A DNA stretch of 59,562 nucleotides. Origin: Polyangium sp. y55x31. GTDB lineage: Bacteria > Myxococcota_A > Polyangia > Polyangiales > Polyangiaceae. Of this stretch, positions 1 through 7,133 are shown piece by piece. The stretch lies in contig NZ_JARZHG010000057.1 in the NCBI RefSeq assembly GCF_029946505.1, positions 1-59,562 of the forward strand, given 5' to 3'. Position 1 is the first letter of the stretch. The number at the start of each line of letters is the position of its first letter. The notes beneath the pieces were generated by a model. It was given only the letters and a program-made list of their open reading frames with translations, did no database searches and was not told where the DNA came from. A program made the position numbers and the translations under genes.

Positions 1-3
1 GAA

Positions 4-27
4 GGCGCCGCCACCCAAAGCGGCGCC
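4..27 (+). terminator. Terminator-like GC hairpin at the left edge
   Basis: A perfect 8-bp stem (GGCGCCGC paired with GCGGCGCC) encloses an 8-nt loop. Only a weak TTCTC follows, not a T-run, so this is terminator-like rather than a textbook intrinsic terminator. It would end a gene lying left of the window. The rest of the stretch up to the first gene shows nothing else. Confidence 0.4.
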
Positions 28-157
28 TGCTTCTCCCGTCTTCGACCCATCGACATGACGCGGACAAACCTACCATCCCCTCCCGTCCCTGTCGATCGTC
101 CTTCGGGATAGGTCCACGGGCTGCTAAGAGGGGCGAGCATTCAAGAAGGAGGAGCCT

Positions 158-1096
158 ATGCGAGCTGCGGAGGAACGAGAGCCGTCGAAGGAAGCGGCGA
201 CGACGGCGGGCGATGCACGCCCGGAGGTGGTGAAGACGCGGCGCGGCGACGTCGAATGCGCCTTCCTCGGGAGCGGACCGGCCGTGCTTTCGCTCCACGG
301 CGCCATGGGTGGTTACGATCAGGCGCTTCTCCTCGCGCGCACCGCGGGCGTTCCGGGCTTCCGTTATGTCGCGCCCTCCCGCCCCGGCTACCTCGGGACC
401 CCGCTCTCTTTGGGCAAAACACCCACGGAGCAGGCTGATCTTTATCGCGATCTCCTCGACGCGCTCGGCATTGAGAAGGCCGCGGTGATGGCCATCTCGG
501 GCGGCGGACCGTCCGCGCTCCAGTTCGCCCTCGGCCATCCGGATCGCTGCTGGGGCCTCGTCATCATTTCGTCCGTCTGCACCCGCGTCGAGACGCGGCT
601 CCCGCTCGCCTGGTACATCCTGCGGCTCACCGCGCGTTGCGGCCCGCTCATCTCCGTCATGCGGCGAAAAGCCGAGCAGGACCCGGAGCGGTCGGCGCGC
701 CGCTCGATTCCGGATCCCGAGGTGCGCGCACGCACGCTCCGCGATCCCGAGGCGGGCGCGCTCCTGCGCGAATTGCAGCTCAGCACGTTCGATCGAATGA
801 ACCTCCGGCTTCCGGGCTCGGAGAACGACGTCGCCATCACGCGTCACGACCAAGGGTTTGCCCTGGAGCGTATCAAGGCGCCGCTCCTCGTCGTGCACGG
901 GACGAACGACAAGGCGGCGCCATTCGCGCAAGCGGAGATTCTCACGGCCCGCGTCCCCGGCGCGGAGCTCCTCGCCATCGAGAAAGGCGAGCACGTGAGT
1001 ATTTTTACCGATCGCGACAGGGTCCGGGCGCGTGTGGGGCAATTCCTCCGCGCACACGCGCCCGCGGAATCGGCTACGCCGACCGTCCCTTCATGA
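158..1096 (+). CDS. alpha/beta-fold hydrolase
   Basis: A 312-residue protein without signal peptide, so probably cytoplasmic. A hydrophilic leader of about 30 residues precedes the first strand and the HGAMGG oxyanion turn (residues 48-52). The nucleophile elbow is AISGGGPSA with Ser114; the usual first Gly is Ala. The acid is Asp251 in HGTNDKAAP and the base His279 in EKGEHVSIF, which completes the triad. The substrate cannot be read from the sequence; esterase, epoxide-hydrolase-like and haloperoxidase-like members share this pattern. The ATG is preceded by AAGGAGGAG at good spacing. The stop overlaps the stop of the convergent neighbour (TCATGA). Confidence 0.88.
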   Translation: MRAAEEREPSKEAATTAGDARPEVVKTRRGDVECAFLGSGPAVLSLHGAMGGYDQALLLARTAGVPGFRYVAPSRPGYLGTPLSLGKTPTEQADLYRDLLDALGIEKAAVMAISGGGPSALQFALGHPDRCWGLVIISSVCTRVETRLPLAWYILRLTARCGPLISVMRRKAEQDPERSARRSIPDPEVRARTLRDPEAGALLRELQLSTFDRMNLRLPGSENDVAITRHDQGFALERIKAPLLVVHGTNDKAAPFAQAEILTARVPGAELLAIEKGEHVSIFTDRDRVRARVGQFLRAHAPAESATPTVPS

Positions 1097-1954
1097 ACGG
1101 ACGAGCGCCTGGATCACCTCGTCGATGGGCGTCTTTCCCTCGACGAGGCGATCGCCCCTCGGGGCAATGGCGCCGCTCTGGAAGCCGCGGTACATCTCGG
1201 CGAAAATCTCGGCGTGATCCTGCCGCAATCCTGCTTGCACGAGCGTGCTCACATGCGCTTCCGGCGGAATGTCGACGACCTGCAGCGCCTTGCCGAGCGC
1301 GGCCCCGAGCTTTTCGGCGACCTGCCGCACCGAATACGCGGGGCCGTGCAGGTCGATGATCTCGCTCTTCTGGCCGCCTTCGAGGAGCGACACGGCGGCG
1401 AGCGTGCCGATGTCCTTGGTGGCGATGTGCGGGAAGGGGTAATCAGGAGCCCCCGTGAAATTCGGAAAGATCCCCGCATTTTTCGCCGGCGCGAGCGAGT
1501 TCGCGACGTTCTCCTGGAAGTACCCGGCGCGAATGGCGGTGAGCGTGACGCCGGTCGCGCGGAGCGCGTTCTCCAGGTGATGAAGTCCTTTGATGGGCCC
1601 CGTGCCGTCCGGCAGATCCGCGCCCACGGAGGAAAGGAGGACGACGTGCGGGACGCCGCTCGCCTTTACCGCGGCCACGATGCTATCCGATGTCTCGCGC
1701 TGGTACGCATAAAAATCCGGCGCCGCGACGTTCGGGGGCAGGAGCACGAAAAAGCCTTGCGCACCCGCGAGCGCGGCGGCGAGCGCGTCCTTGTCGCCGA
1801 GCCCGGCGACCACGACCTCGGCGCCCTTTTTGGACCATTCGGCGCCCTTCGCCGCGTCGCGCACGAGGACCTTGACCTTTTGCCCTTTGGCGAGGAGCTC
1901 CGCCGCGACGACCGAACCGACGTTGCCCGTCACGCCTGCGACCACGAAAGACAT
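1091..1954 (-). CDS. NmrA-like NAD(P)-binding oxidoreductase
   Basis: A 287-residue atypical short-chain dehydrogenase of the NmrA type. The nucleotide-binding turn GVTGNVG lies at residues 7-13, immediately after the first strand. Typical features follow: the VRD turn after the second strand, GLGDKDAL, and a long C-terminal substrate lobe. A catalytic Tyr-x3-Lys is not obvious, as in many NmrA proteins that act as quinone reductases or redox sensors. The start is the ATG at 1954 because AAGGAG lies 8 nt upstream; upstream in-frame extensions are not protein-like. The gene is divergent from the methyltransferase at 2150, and the 195-bp gap between them should hold both promoters. Confidence 0.88.
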   Translation of the reverse strand: MSFVVAGVTGNVGSVVAAELLAKGQKVKVLVRDAAKGAEWSKKGAEVVVAGLGDKDALAAALAGAQGFFVLLPPNVAAPDFYAYQRETSDSIVAAVKASGVPHVVLLSSVGADLPDGTGPIKGLHHLENALRATGVTLTAIRAGYFQENVANSLAPAKNAGIFPNFTGAPDYPFPHIATKDIGTLAAVSLLEGGQKSEIIDLHGPAYSVRQVAEKLGAALGKALQVVDIPPEAHVSTLVQAGLRQDHAEIFAEMYRGFQSGAIAPRGDRLVEGKTPIDEVIQALVRS

Positions 1955-2149
1955 GCTGGACTCCTTTCGACGCACCTCTCCCGAGGCGGCATCCTTTATA
2001 ACGGACACACATCCGCCATGCAAGACATTTCGCGGAAGAGCTTGCCGAGCAGGTGACAGGCTCTCGATGAGCGGAGCGGGTCGCTTGACCCCGGCGACCG
2101 GTCTTGATGTACTCCCGGGCCGCGATTGCGTGCAGGGGCCCGAGGCGAC

Positions 2150-2974
2150 ATGGACACGAAAAAGGTTCGCCTGACGAAGGACAAGGAGACGTACCTCGCA
2201 ACGCTGTACGGCAAAGCGCTGGACGCCACGGCCCCGAACCCGATCCTCGGCGACCGATTCGCGGCGGACGCCGTTGCGCGGATCGACTACGACTTCGAGG
2301 CGCTGAAGCTCCCGAGCGGCGGCTCGATCACCTTGCCCCTGCGTGCCCGGCATTTCGACCAGTGGACACGGTCATTCCTCGCTGAAAAACCCGCCTCGAC
2401 CGTCCTCCACCTCGGCTGCGGTCTCGACACGCGTGTGTATCGAATCGATCCGGGCCCGGAGGTCCGCTGGTACGACGTCGACTTTCCGGACGTCATCGCC
2501 CTGCGCGAAAAACTCTATCCGGAGCGCGAAGGGTATCGCCGGATCGGCGCGTCGGTGACCGATCTCGCCTGGCTCGACGCGATCCCGGGAGACACGCCGG
2601 TCCTCGTCGTCGCCGAGGGCCTCTTCATGTACCTGCACGAGAAAGACGCGGCGGCGATGCTGCGGCGGGTGACCGAGCAGTTTCCGAGCGGACAGGTCGT
2701 ATTCGACGGCTACAGCTCCGCGATGGTACGCATGGTCTCTCGCCTGGCGACGGTGCGTGGCGCCAGGGTCGAGCTCGTCTGGGGGATCGACGATCCACAC
2801 GACCTCGAAAAACAGGTGCCGAAGCTACGGCTCGTCGAGAGCATCGATTTTCTGACGATGCCCGATCTCGTGGACCGCCTCTCGAAAAGCTGGTTCTCCG
2901 GCGCAATACACGGGCTCATGGGGCGGCTGCCTTCCTATCGGAAGCTCGTCCGCCACCTGCGTTATGCGTTTTAG
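2150..2974 (+). CDS. Class I SAM methyltransferase, LCMT/TcmP-like
   Basis: A 274-residue member of the leucine-carboxyl-methyltransferase-like family that includes TcmP O-methyltransferases. The motif-I glycine loop is HLGCGLDTR. The acidic residue after strand 2 is in VRWYDVDFPDV. The family motif VVAEGLFMYLHE follows at strand 4. The N-terminus (YLATLYGKALDATAPNPIL) fits the family's usual start. The ATG at 2150 is preferred over an in-frame TTG 24 nt upstream because the family profile begins near it. Such enzymes methylate carboxyl or hydroxyl groups of small molecules; the substrate here is unknown. No biosynthetic cluster surrounds it. Confidence 0.87.
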   Translation: MDTKKVRLTKDKETYLATLYGKALDATAPNPILGDRFAADAVARIDYDFEALKLPSGGSITLPLRARHFDQWTRSFLAEKPASTVLHLGCGLDTRVYRIDPGPEVRWYDVDFPDVIALREKLYPEREGYRRIGASVTDLAWLDAIPGDTPVLVVAEGLFMYLHEKDAAAMLRRVTEQFPSGQVVFDGYSSAMVRMVSRLATVRGARVELVWGIDDPHDLEKQVPKLRLVESIDFLTMPDLVDRLSKSWFSGAIHGLMGRLPSYRKLVRHLRYAF

Positions 2975-3040
2975 GCCTCGGCTTGCGGAGCCTACCATGC
3001 CACCTACGTTATTGCAGGACGAACTGAACCAGGACGACCG

Positions 3041-3415
3041 ATGACGAGCGAGCTTGCATTCGAGCGAATCCGCACGATCTGTCTTGCCTTACCCGGCACC
3101 GCCGAGGTGACGAAGCACGCGCGCCCCTGCTTTGCCGTGCGCGACAAGACATTCGTCATGTTCATGGACAACCACCACGGCGACGGCCGCCTCGCGATCT
3201 GGTGCAAAGCGACGCCGGACGCGCAGCAAATGGTGGTCGAGTCCGATCCCTCCCGATTCTTCGTCCCGCCTTACGTGGGCCGGCAGGGGTGGATCGGCGC
3301 GCGGCTCGATCGCGAACCCGACTGGGGGGCGATCACGGCGATCATCGAAGAGGCCCATCAACTCGCGGCGCCCCGCTCGACCCGCAAGAGCCCTCCTCGC
3401 AAGCGCCGCGCCTGA
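3041..3415 (+). CDS. MmcQ/YjbR family protein
   Basis: A 124-residue cytosolic protein matching the small MmcQ/YjbR (DUF419) fold, sometimes described as CyaY-like or DNA-binding. Recognisable signatures are the N-terminal helix ending in LALPGTAEVTKHARPCF, the strand KTFVMF, and the C-terminal VGRQGWIGARLD block. The C-terminus ends in a basic tail (RKSPPRKRRA), which would suit nucleic-acid contact. The biochemical role of the family is unsettled. The next gene starts shortly downstream on the same strand and may be co-transcribed. Confidence 0.86.
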   Translation: MTSELAFERIRTICLALPGTAEVTKHARPCFAVRDKTFVMFMDNHHGDGRLAIWCKATPDAQQMVVESDPSRFFVPPYVGRQGWIGARLDREPDWGAITAIIEEAHQLAAPRSTRKSPPRKRRA

Positions 3416-3438
3416 GCGCGCGCACGGCCGCGCGGGCC

Positions 3439-3813
3439 GTGCATCCCAGGATCACCCCCGCGCTCGGCGGCGATACTTTGTTCTCCAACATGTATCAGCT
3501 CGCGCGTGAAGCGGCCGGGCGTGGATATCCGCGGGCGCGCTGGCTCGCGGCCGCCGCCTACGACCGATGGTGCATGTACGAGGGTCGGCCGCAGAAACAC
3601 GGGACGCAATTCGTCCCCGATGGCGTGCGTCATCGACTCTGGGACGTCGACCCGACGACCACGGACGCGGAGCGCGCCGCGTGGGATGTGCCGCCCCTCG
3701 CCGAGCAGCTTGGTCGCGCAGACGAAATGACGCGCACCGAGCCGCAGCCGCCCATGGTCGGCGCGCCGGCGTGGCTGAAAGCCGCGATCGAACGCTGGGG
3801 AAAATCAGGTTGA
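3439..3813 (+). CDS. DUF6624-like protein, possibly N-truncated
   Basis: A short protein whose core reads AAAYDRWCMYEGRPQKHGTQF, followed by DVDP and PPLAEQL. This resembles the C-terminal half of DUF6624-type proteins, in which an aspartate-arginine pair and a GRPQxxGTQ segment are typical. Full-length relatives have roughly 80 to 100 more residues ahead of this, including a QH-containing helix that is not visible here; upstream sequence in this frame runs into the YjbR gene. Start candidates are GTG 3439, TTG 3478 and ATG 3490; none has a clear ribosome site, so reinitiation after the YjbR stop is likely. Either a minimal variant or a remnant. Confidence 0.5.
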   Translation: MHPRITPALGGDTLFSNMYQLAREAAGRGYPRARWLAAAAYDRWCMYEGRPQKHGTQFVPDGVRHRLWDVDPTTTDAERAAWDVPPLAEQLGRADEMTRTEPQPPMVGAPAWLKAAIERWGKSG

Positions 3814-3871
3814 GGCGACAGCGCTCTTCGCGGTATCCTGCGACGGCCGTTTTCCGCGGAGTCCCGACGAA

Positions 3872-4300
3872 TTGGAGCCTCCCAACCTGCGCACGCCGAC
3901 GAGTCATCCGGACGTATGGATCGAGCGACCGGACATTCTGCACGTCACGATGCGGGGCACCCTCGACGTGGCGGAGGCAGCGCCCCTCCTCGCGGCGCAA
4001 CTCGCGGCCGGCGGAACATGGCCGCATGCCATCGTGCTCTGCGACGTCTCGCAACTCGAATGGATGTCGATGGAGGCTCGCCGCATGTTCGCCCAGACCC
4101 GCGACATCGGGCCCCGGCGCGCCATCGTCGTGATCGGGGCGAATGCGACGTTACGGACCATCGCCGATCTCCTATTTCGCGCGGTACACGCGCTTCGCCC
4201 CGCACACCCGAGCCCCACCCGCTTCGTGCGTGACCTCGACGAGGCCCGCTCCGTCGTGCCCGAGCTCCGCCGATTGCTCGGCGCTCACTCCGACCCCTGA
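3872..4300 (+). CDS. SpoIIAA/STAS-like protein
   Basis: A 142-residue cytosolic protein with alternating strands and helices: a first strand WIERPDILHVTMRG, the helix AEAAPLLAAQLA, the strand AIVLCDVSQ, and the switch-like segment MSMEARRMF. This is the layout of the SpoIIAA-like/STAS-like proteins common in myxobacteria. It shares that layout with the product at 12751, suggesting distant paralogues. The only in-frame start is TTG 3872 without a strong ribosome site. Its 3' end overlaps the convergent lipoprotein gene by 16 bp. Binding partners and ligand are unknown. Confidence 0.66.
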   Translation: MEPPNLRTPTSHPDVWIERPDILHVTMRGTLDVAEAAPLLAAQLAAGGTWPHAIVLCDVSQLEWMSMEARRMFAQTRDIGPRRAIVVIGANATLRTIADLLFRAVHALRPAHPSPTRFVRDLDEARSVVPELRRLLGAHSDP

Positions 4301-4791
4301 TCCTCCGCCGCGCGCGCACACGCGGCCTCGTCCGTCGCGGCCGATAACCAGCTCGTCAGACATCGATCCGCATCATCACCCGGGACGATACGCGCGCCGC
4401 CCTTGTGCGCCTCTTCGCCGCGCGCTTTCCGAACCAGCGAGAGCCGCTCCGGCGCGCGGCCGCCCTCCTCGCAGACCAGGCTGATCACCTCGGGCTCGAG
4501 ACCAATCACGGATCGATAACTCGCGTCGTATTCGGCCTCGGTCGTCTCGCCATGCCCCGGCACGTCGCCCGCGGCGAGGCGCATCCCGGAGCTCCCGTAG
4601 AGCCGCAGGTTTCGCTCGGGTTTTCCATGACAATCGAGCGTCGCGCAGCGGTGCTCCAGCGCGCCGCCGACGCTCGGATAGGTGACCCGGCTCGGGACGA
4701 GCAATCCGTCGGCCGGCTCGGCGTCGGGGGTACAAGCGACGAAGAGCGCGGCGAGCGCGATCGGGAACAACGAAAGGAGCATTCGCCTCAC
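4285..4791 (-). CDS. Lipoprotein with CxxxxCH motif, c-haem-like
   Basis: A 168-residue lipoprotein: signal peptide with a hydrophobic core and FVAC lipobox (Cys20), so it should be anchored in the envelope. The mature part has HRCATLDCHGKP, a cysteine, four residues and CH. This resembles a c-type haem site but is longer than CxxCH. Such domains with the following NLRLYG block recur in Polyangiaceae lipoproteins. Two more cysteine pairs follow (VCEE, DRCLTSWL). The start is GTG 4791, chosen because it forms a GTGA overlap with the stop of the upstream haem-motif gene, so the two are translationally coupled. Whether haem is really attached is unproven. Confidence 0.78.
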   Translation of the reverse strand: MRRMLLSLFPIALAALFVACTPDAEPADGLLVPSRVTYPSVGGALEHRCATLDCHGKPERNLRLYGSSGMRLAAGDVPGHGETTEAEYDASYRSVIGLEPEVISLVCEEGGRAPERLSLVRKARGEEAHKGGARIVPGDDADRCLTSWLSAATDEAACARAAEDQGSE

Positions 4792-5345
4792 GGACAACGA
4801 TCCTCCAAGGTCGCGGCGACGGAGAGCAGAAAGACGCGGCCGGCCGAGCGTGGACCGGGCTTCGTCGCATGGCAGACTGCACACGAGCCCTCGCCGTTCA
4901 CCGGCGACTCCATTTCCTGACGGAACCCTTCACGCTCGATGGCCACCCGCATCGGATATTCGGGGCTGAAATCGCCCGGCCGCACGAAAAAATTCCCGGC
5001 GCAATTCGTGGCCGTCACGTAGGCCGTCCCCCGCGCGTCGACGAGGTGCACGAGCACGTCGGGGACTGGCTTCGTCGAATCGACGCGCTCGTAGATCGTC
5101 CCTGCGACGGTGAGCTCGGTGGCCTCGGCGCCGTCGTGACATACGAGGCAGGGCTGCCCGGCGCGGTGCAAAGGGCCGAGGGGAATGGCTGGGGACTCGG
5201 GGCCGAGCGCGGCAATGGCGTCCTCCTGGAGCGGGTTCGTGCAGCCCATGCTCGCAACGCAAAGGCACGCGCCCGCGAATCGCGCTGCGGAGGACCAGCG
5301 ACGGCCCGACCTTCGTGATGCGGAATTCTGCGCCAGCGTGAACAC
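4788..5345 (-). CDS. Di-CxxCH lipoprotein, cytochrome-like
   Basis: A 185-residue exported protein. The arginine-rich n-region and the segment ending ASMGC (Cys35) look like a lipoprotein signal. CLVCH lies at residues 66-70 and CAVCH at 155-159, two canonical haem c attachment motifs. Between them is a small beta-rich stretch (VAGTIYERVDS to GNFFVRPGDF) like the carboxypeptidase-regulatory or transthyretin-like fold. The start is GTG 5345, with GAGGAAA about 7 nt upstream; the in-frame TTG 6 nt earlier sits too close to that site. It heads a two-gene operon, coupled by GTGA to the CxxxxCH lipoprotein, and is divergent from the DUF2271-like gene. Confidence 0.8.
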   Translation of the reverse strand: MFTLAQNSASRRSGRRWSSAARFAGACLCVASMGCTNPLQEDAIAALGPESPAIPLGPLHRAGQPCLVCHDGAEATELTVAGTIYERVDSTKPVPDVLVHLVDARGTAYVTATNCAGNFFVRPGDFSPEYPMRVAIEREGFRQEMESPVNGEGSCAVCHATKPGPRSAGRVFLLSVAATLEDRCP

Positions 5346-5392
5346 GAACAACTTTCCTCTTGTCTCCAGGGTGCGACCTCTCTAAGCTGAAG

Positions 5393-5417
5393 ATGAAAGT
5401 AGAAGTCAACATCAACA
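5393..5417. promoter_or_regulatory. Shared 25-bp motif, copy 1
   Basis: This segment matches 8791-8815 at 18 of 25 positions without gaps. The common pattern is ATGAAA-n-T-nn-AAGT-n-A-nnn-TCAACA. It lies in the divergent gap between the haem-motif operon (start 5345) and the DUF2271-like gene (start 5433). The other copy lies in the divergent gap upstream of the acidic-tail lipoprotein, so both copies flank one gene cluster. Likely an operator; the TGAAA/TTTCA half-sites are clearer in copy 2. Function is inferred. Confidence 0.45.
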
Positions 5418-5432
5418 GGGTACCCGGCGTCG

Positions 5433-6095
5433 ATGGTCAGGTCAACGAGAATTGCGAAACGTCTCGCCCTCGCGTGGGCGGCATGCCTCTTCCCGCCGAT
5501 GTTGCTCGCCTGCGGGCCCGCGACCCAGAGCGATCCCGCATTCTGGGTGCCTTATGGCGAAGACGGCGGCGGCGGCAGCGCGGCGTCCGACGCTGCGAGT
5601 AGCACGGGCACGGGCGCGGGCGGCGCGGGAGGGACCGGCGGCATGGCATCTCCGGGCGGCGCCCTCGAATATCGATTCACCACCGTCTCCCTCGACGGCG
5701 AGTATGCACCAAAAAACATCGGCGCGGTGTGGATCACGGACGCGCAGGACACATTCGTGAAGACGCTCGAAGTGTGGGCCGCGAAGCGCGTGGAGCACCT
5801 CGTGCGCTGGGGCGCCGCATCCGGAACGAATGTCGTGGATGCGGTGACGGGAGCCACGCGAAAATCCCACGTCGAGCACGTGAGCACCTGGAATGGCACG
5901 GACACGGCGGGCCTCGTGGTCCCGGACGGCGCCTATCGCGTACACGTCGAGTTCACGGAATGGAACTCGTCGGACTCGGGCGAGGCGCCTGGGCCCTGGA
6001 CGGCGGTCGATTTCGTGAAGAGCGCCGATGCCCAGGAAACGACCTTGCCGGACGAACCGGCATTCATCGGAAGGCACCTTTCCTGGACACCCTGA
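5433..6095 (+). CDS. DUF2271-like lipoprotein
   Basis: A 220-residue lipoprotein: basic n-region, hydrophobic core and MLLAC lipobox (Cys27). A Gly/Ala/Ser-rich linker (roughly residues 42-72) leads to a beta-sandwich domain. The domain carries WITDAQDTFVKTLEVW, VVDAVTGATRKSH and VVPDGAYRVHVEFTEW, the pattern of DUF2271 and FlgD-like Ig domains. The DAVTGAT segment resembles the flavinylation-type DxxTGAT motif, although DUF2271 proteins are not established flavoproteins. The DUF4266 gene follows 46 bp downstream. As I recall, DUF2271, DUF4266 and DUF3570 proteins co-occur with ApbE and thioredoxin genes in other bacteria, which points to envelope redox work. Confidence 0.8.
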   Translation: MVRSTRIAKRLALAWAACLFPPMLLACGPATQSDPAFWVPYGEDGGGGSAASDAASSTGTGAGGAGGTGGMASPGGALEYRFTTVSLDGEYAPKNIGAVWITDAQDTFVKTLEVWAAKRVEHLVRWGAASGTNVVDAVTGATRKSHVEHVSTWNGTDTAGLVVPDGAYRVHVEFTEWNSSDSGEAPGPWTAVDFVKSADAQETTLPDEPAFIGRHLSWTP

Positions 6096-6141
6096 TGAAG
6101 GTCGAGCCCTCGAACCAACCCTTTTTCGACACGAGGTTTTC

Positions 6142-6357
6142 ATGGTCCTGCGAATCACGCGGCTCGCATGCCTGCTCGGGCTCCTCCACGCGCTCGCGGC
6201 CTGCACGCACGTCGCGCCTTACGAACGCGGGCACCTCGCGCATCCGACGATGTCGGTCGGCCCCGTCTCCGGCCCCGGCGAATCCCACATGCAAGCCGTG
6301 CACGAAGGCGCGAGCGGCGGAGCGGCGAGCGCCGAGGGCGGTTGCGGCTGCAATTGA
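6142..6357 (+). CDS. DUF4266 lipoprotein
   Basis: A 71-residue lipoprotein recognisable as DUF4266: signal peptide ending in LAAC, then VAPYERGHLAHPTM, a short loop and the hallmark C-terminus GGCGCN. The terminal Cys-Gly-Cys pair could bind metal or form a disulfide. The length is usual for the family. GAGG lies just upstream of the ATG. It sits between the DUF2271-like lipoprotein and a barrel protein, and the stop codon overlaps the apparent start region of the barrel gene (ATTGA), so the three are likely one operon. Confidence 0.85.
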   Translation: MVLRITRLACLLGLLHALAACTHVAPYERGHLAHPTMSVGPVSGPGESHMQAVHEGASGGAASAEGGCGCN

Positions 6358-7123
6358 TACACGCTCGTGGCGGAGAGCGTCGCTGCTCGTCGTCGCATTG
6401 CTGATCTTTCCGAAAGAAACACGGGCCGCCGACGCGCCCCCGAAAAAAGCCACCTCGCACGACAACGCCCTCTCCTTGTCGCTCGTCCAGGATCTGGGGC
6501 TCCACGCGGACACCGACGTCTGCTCGCCCTCGAGCCAGCTTCACGGCGATTACGCCTGCTTCCGAGATTCGGGCACGCAATACCACGGCACGCCGCTCGC
6601 CATGCGCGGCGGCGAGGTGCGCCCCGGCGTTCAGCTCTCGACGACGCGGGTCCTCGTCGGCTACGACCGCGTGGTTTTCGACAACATCACGCTCGGACTG
6701 CGGCTCGGCTGGGTGCTCCGCGGCGGCGGGCCACGGCCGAGCGGCGCCGAGGCGCCGGCCTTCTTGCCCTTTCACGGCGAGGTCCGCGCGGGATACACGT
6801 TCGGCGCCCGGCCCTTTGCCAGGCCGGGCTTCCGGGGCTCCCTCTTCGTCTTCGGCGGGATCGCGCAATTCGACACCGAATACCGGGTCGTCGTGGAAGA
6901 GGACACGACGAAGCCGCCGCCTGCGAGCCAGCTCGACAATCCTCCTTCGCAGACGCTCAGCGCCTATCGAAAATCCGGTACGGGCTTCGTCGGCCTCGGG
7001 GTCGCGGCGACCTACGCGTTCTCTCCCTCGCTCGCCCTCTCGGCCGCCTTGAAGTTCACGAAGCCCTTTCCCTCGACCGGCACGCTCCTCTCGCCCGAGC
7101 TCTCGTTTTCGTACGCCTTCTGA
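6353..7123 (+). CDS. Outer-membrane beta-barrel protein, apparent ATT start
   Basis: About 256 residues. A clean signal peptide is visible (RSWRR, then ASLLVVALLIF, then cleavage after TRA), followed by a run of amphipathic strands with aromatic girdles ending in SFSYAF, a typical C-terminal barrel strand with terminal Phe. No ATG, GTG or TTG exists in frame between about 6200 and the signal-peptide core; the first, TTG 6398, would cut the signal in half. The only plausible start is ATT 6353, overlapping the DUF4266 stop by one base, so initiation is probably coupled. It faces the DUF3570 gene tail-to-tail. Role unknown; an outer-membrane partner of the neighbouring lipoproteins is likely. 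Confidence 0.72.
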   Translation: MDTRSWRRASLLVVALLIFPKETRAADAPPKKATSHDNALSLSLVQDLGLHADTDVCSPSSQLHGDYACFRDSGTQYHGTPLAMRGGEVRPGVQLSTTRVLVGYDRVVFDNITLGLRLGWVLRGGGPRPSGAEAPAFLPFHGEVRAGYTFGARPFARPGFRGSLFVFGGIAQFDTEYRVVVEEDTTKPPPASQLDNPPSQTLSAYRKSGTGFVGLGVAATYAFSPSLALSAALKFTKPFPSTGTLLSPELSFSYAF

Positions 7124-7133
7124 TCCGGCGGCT

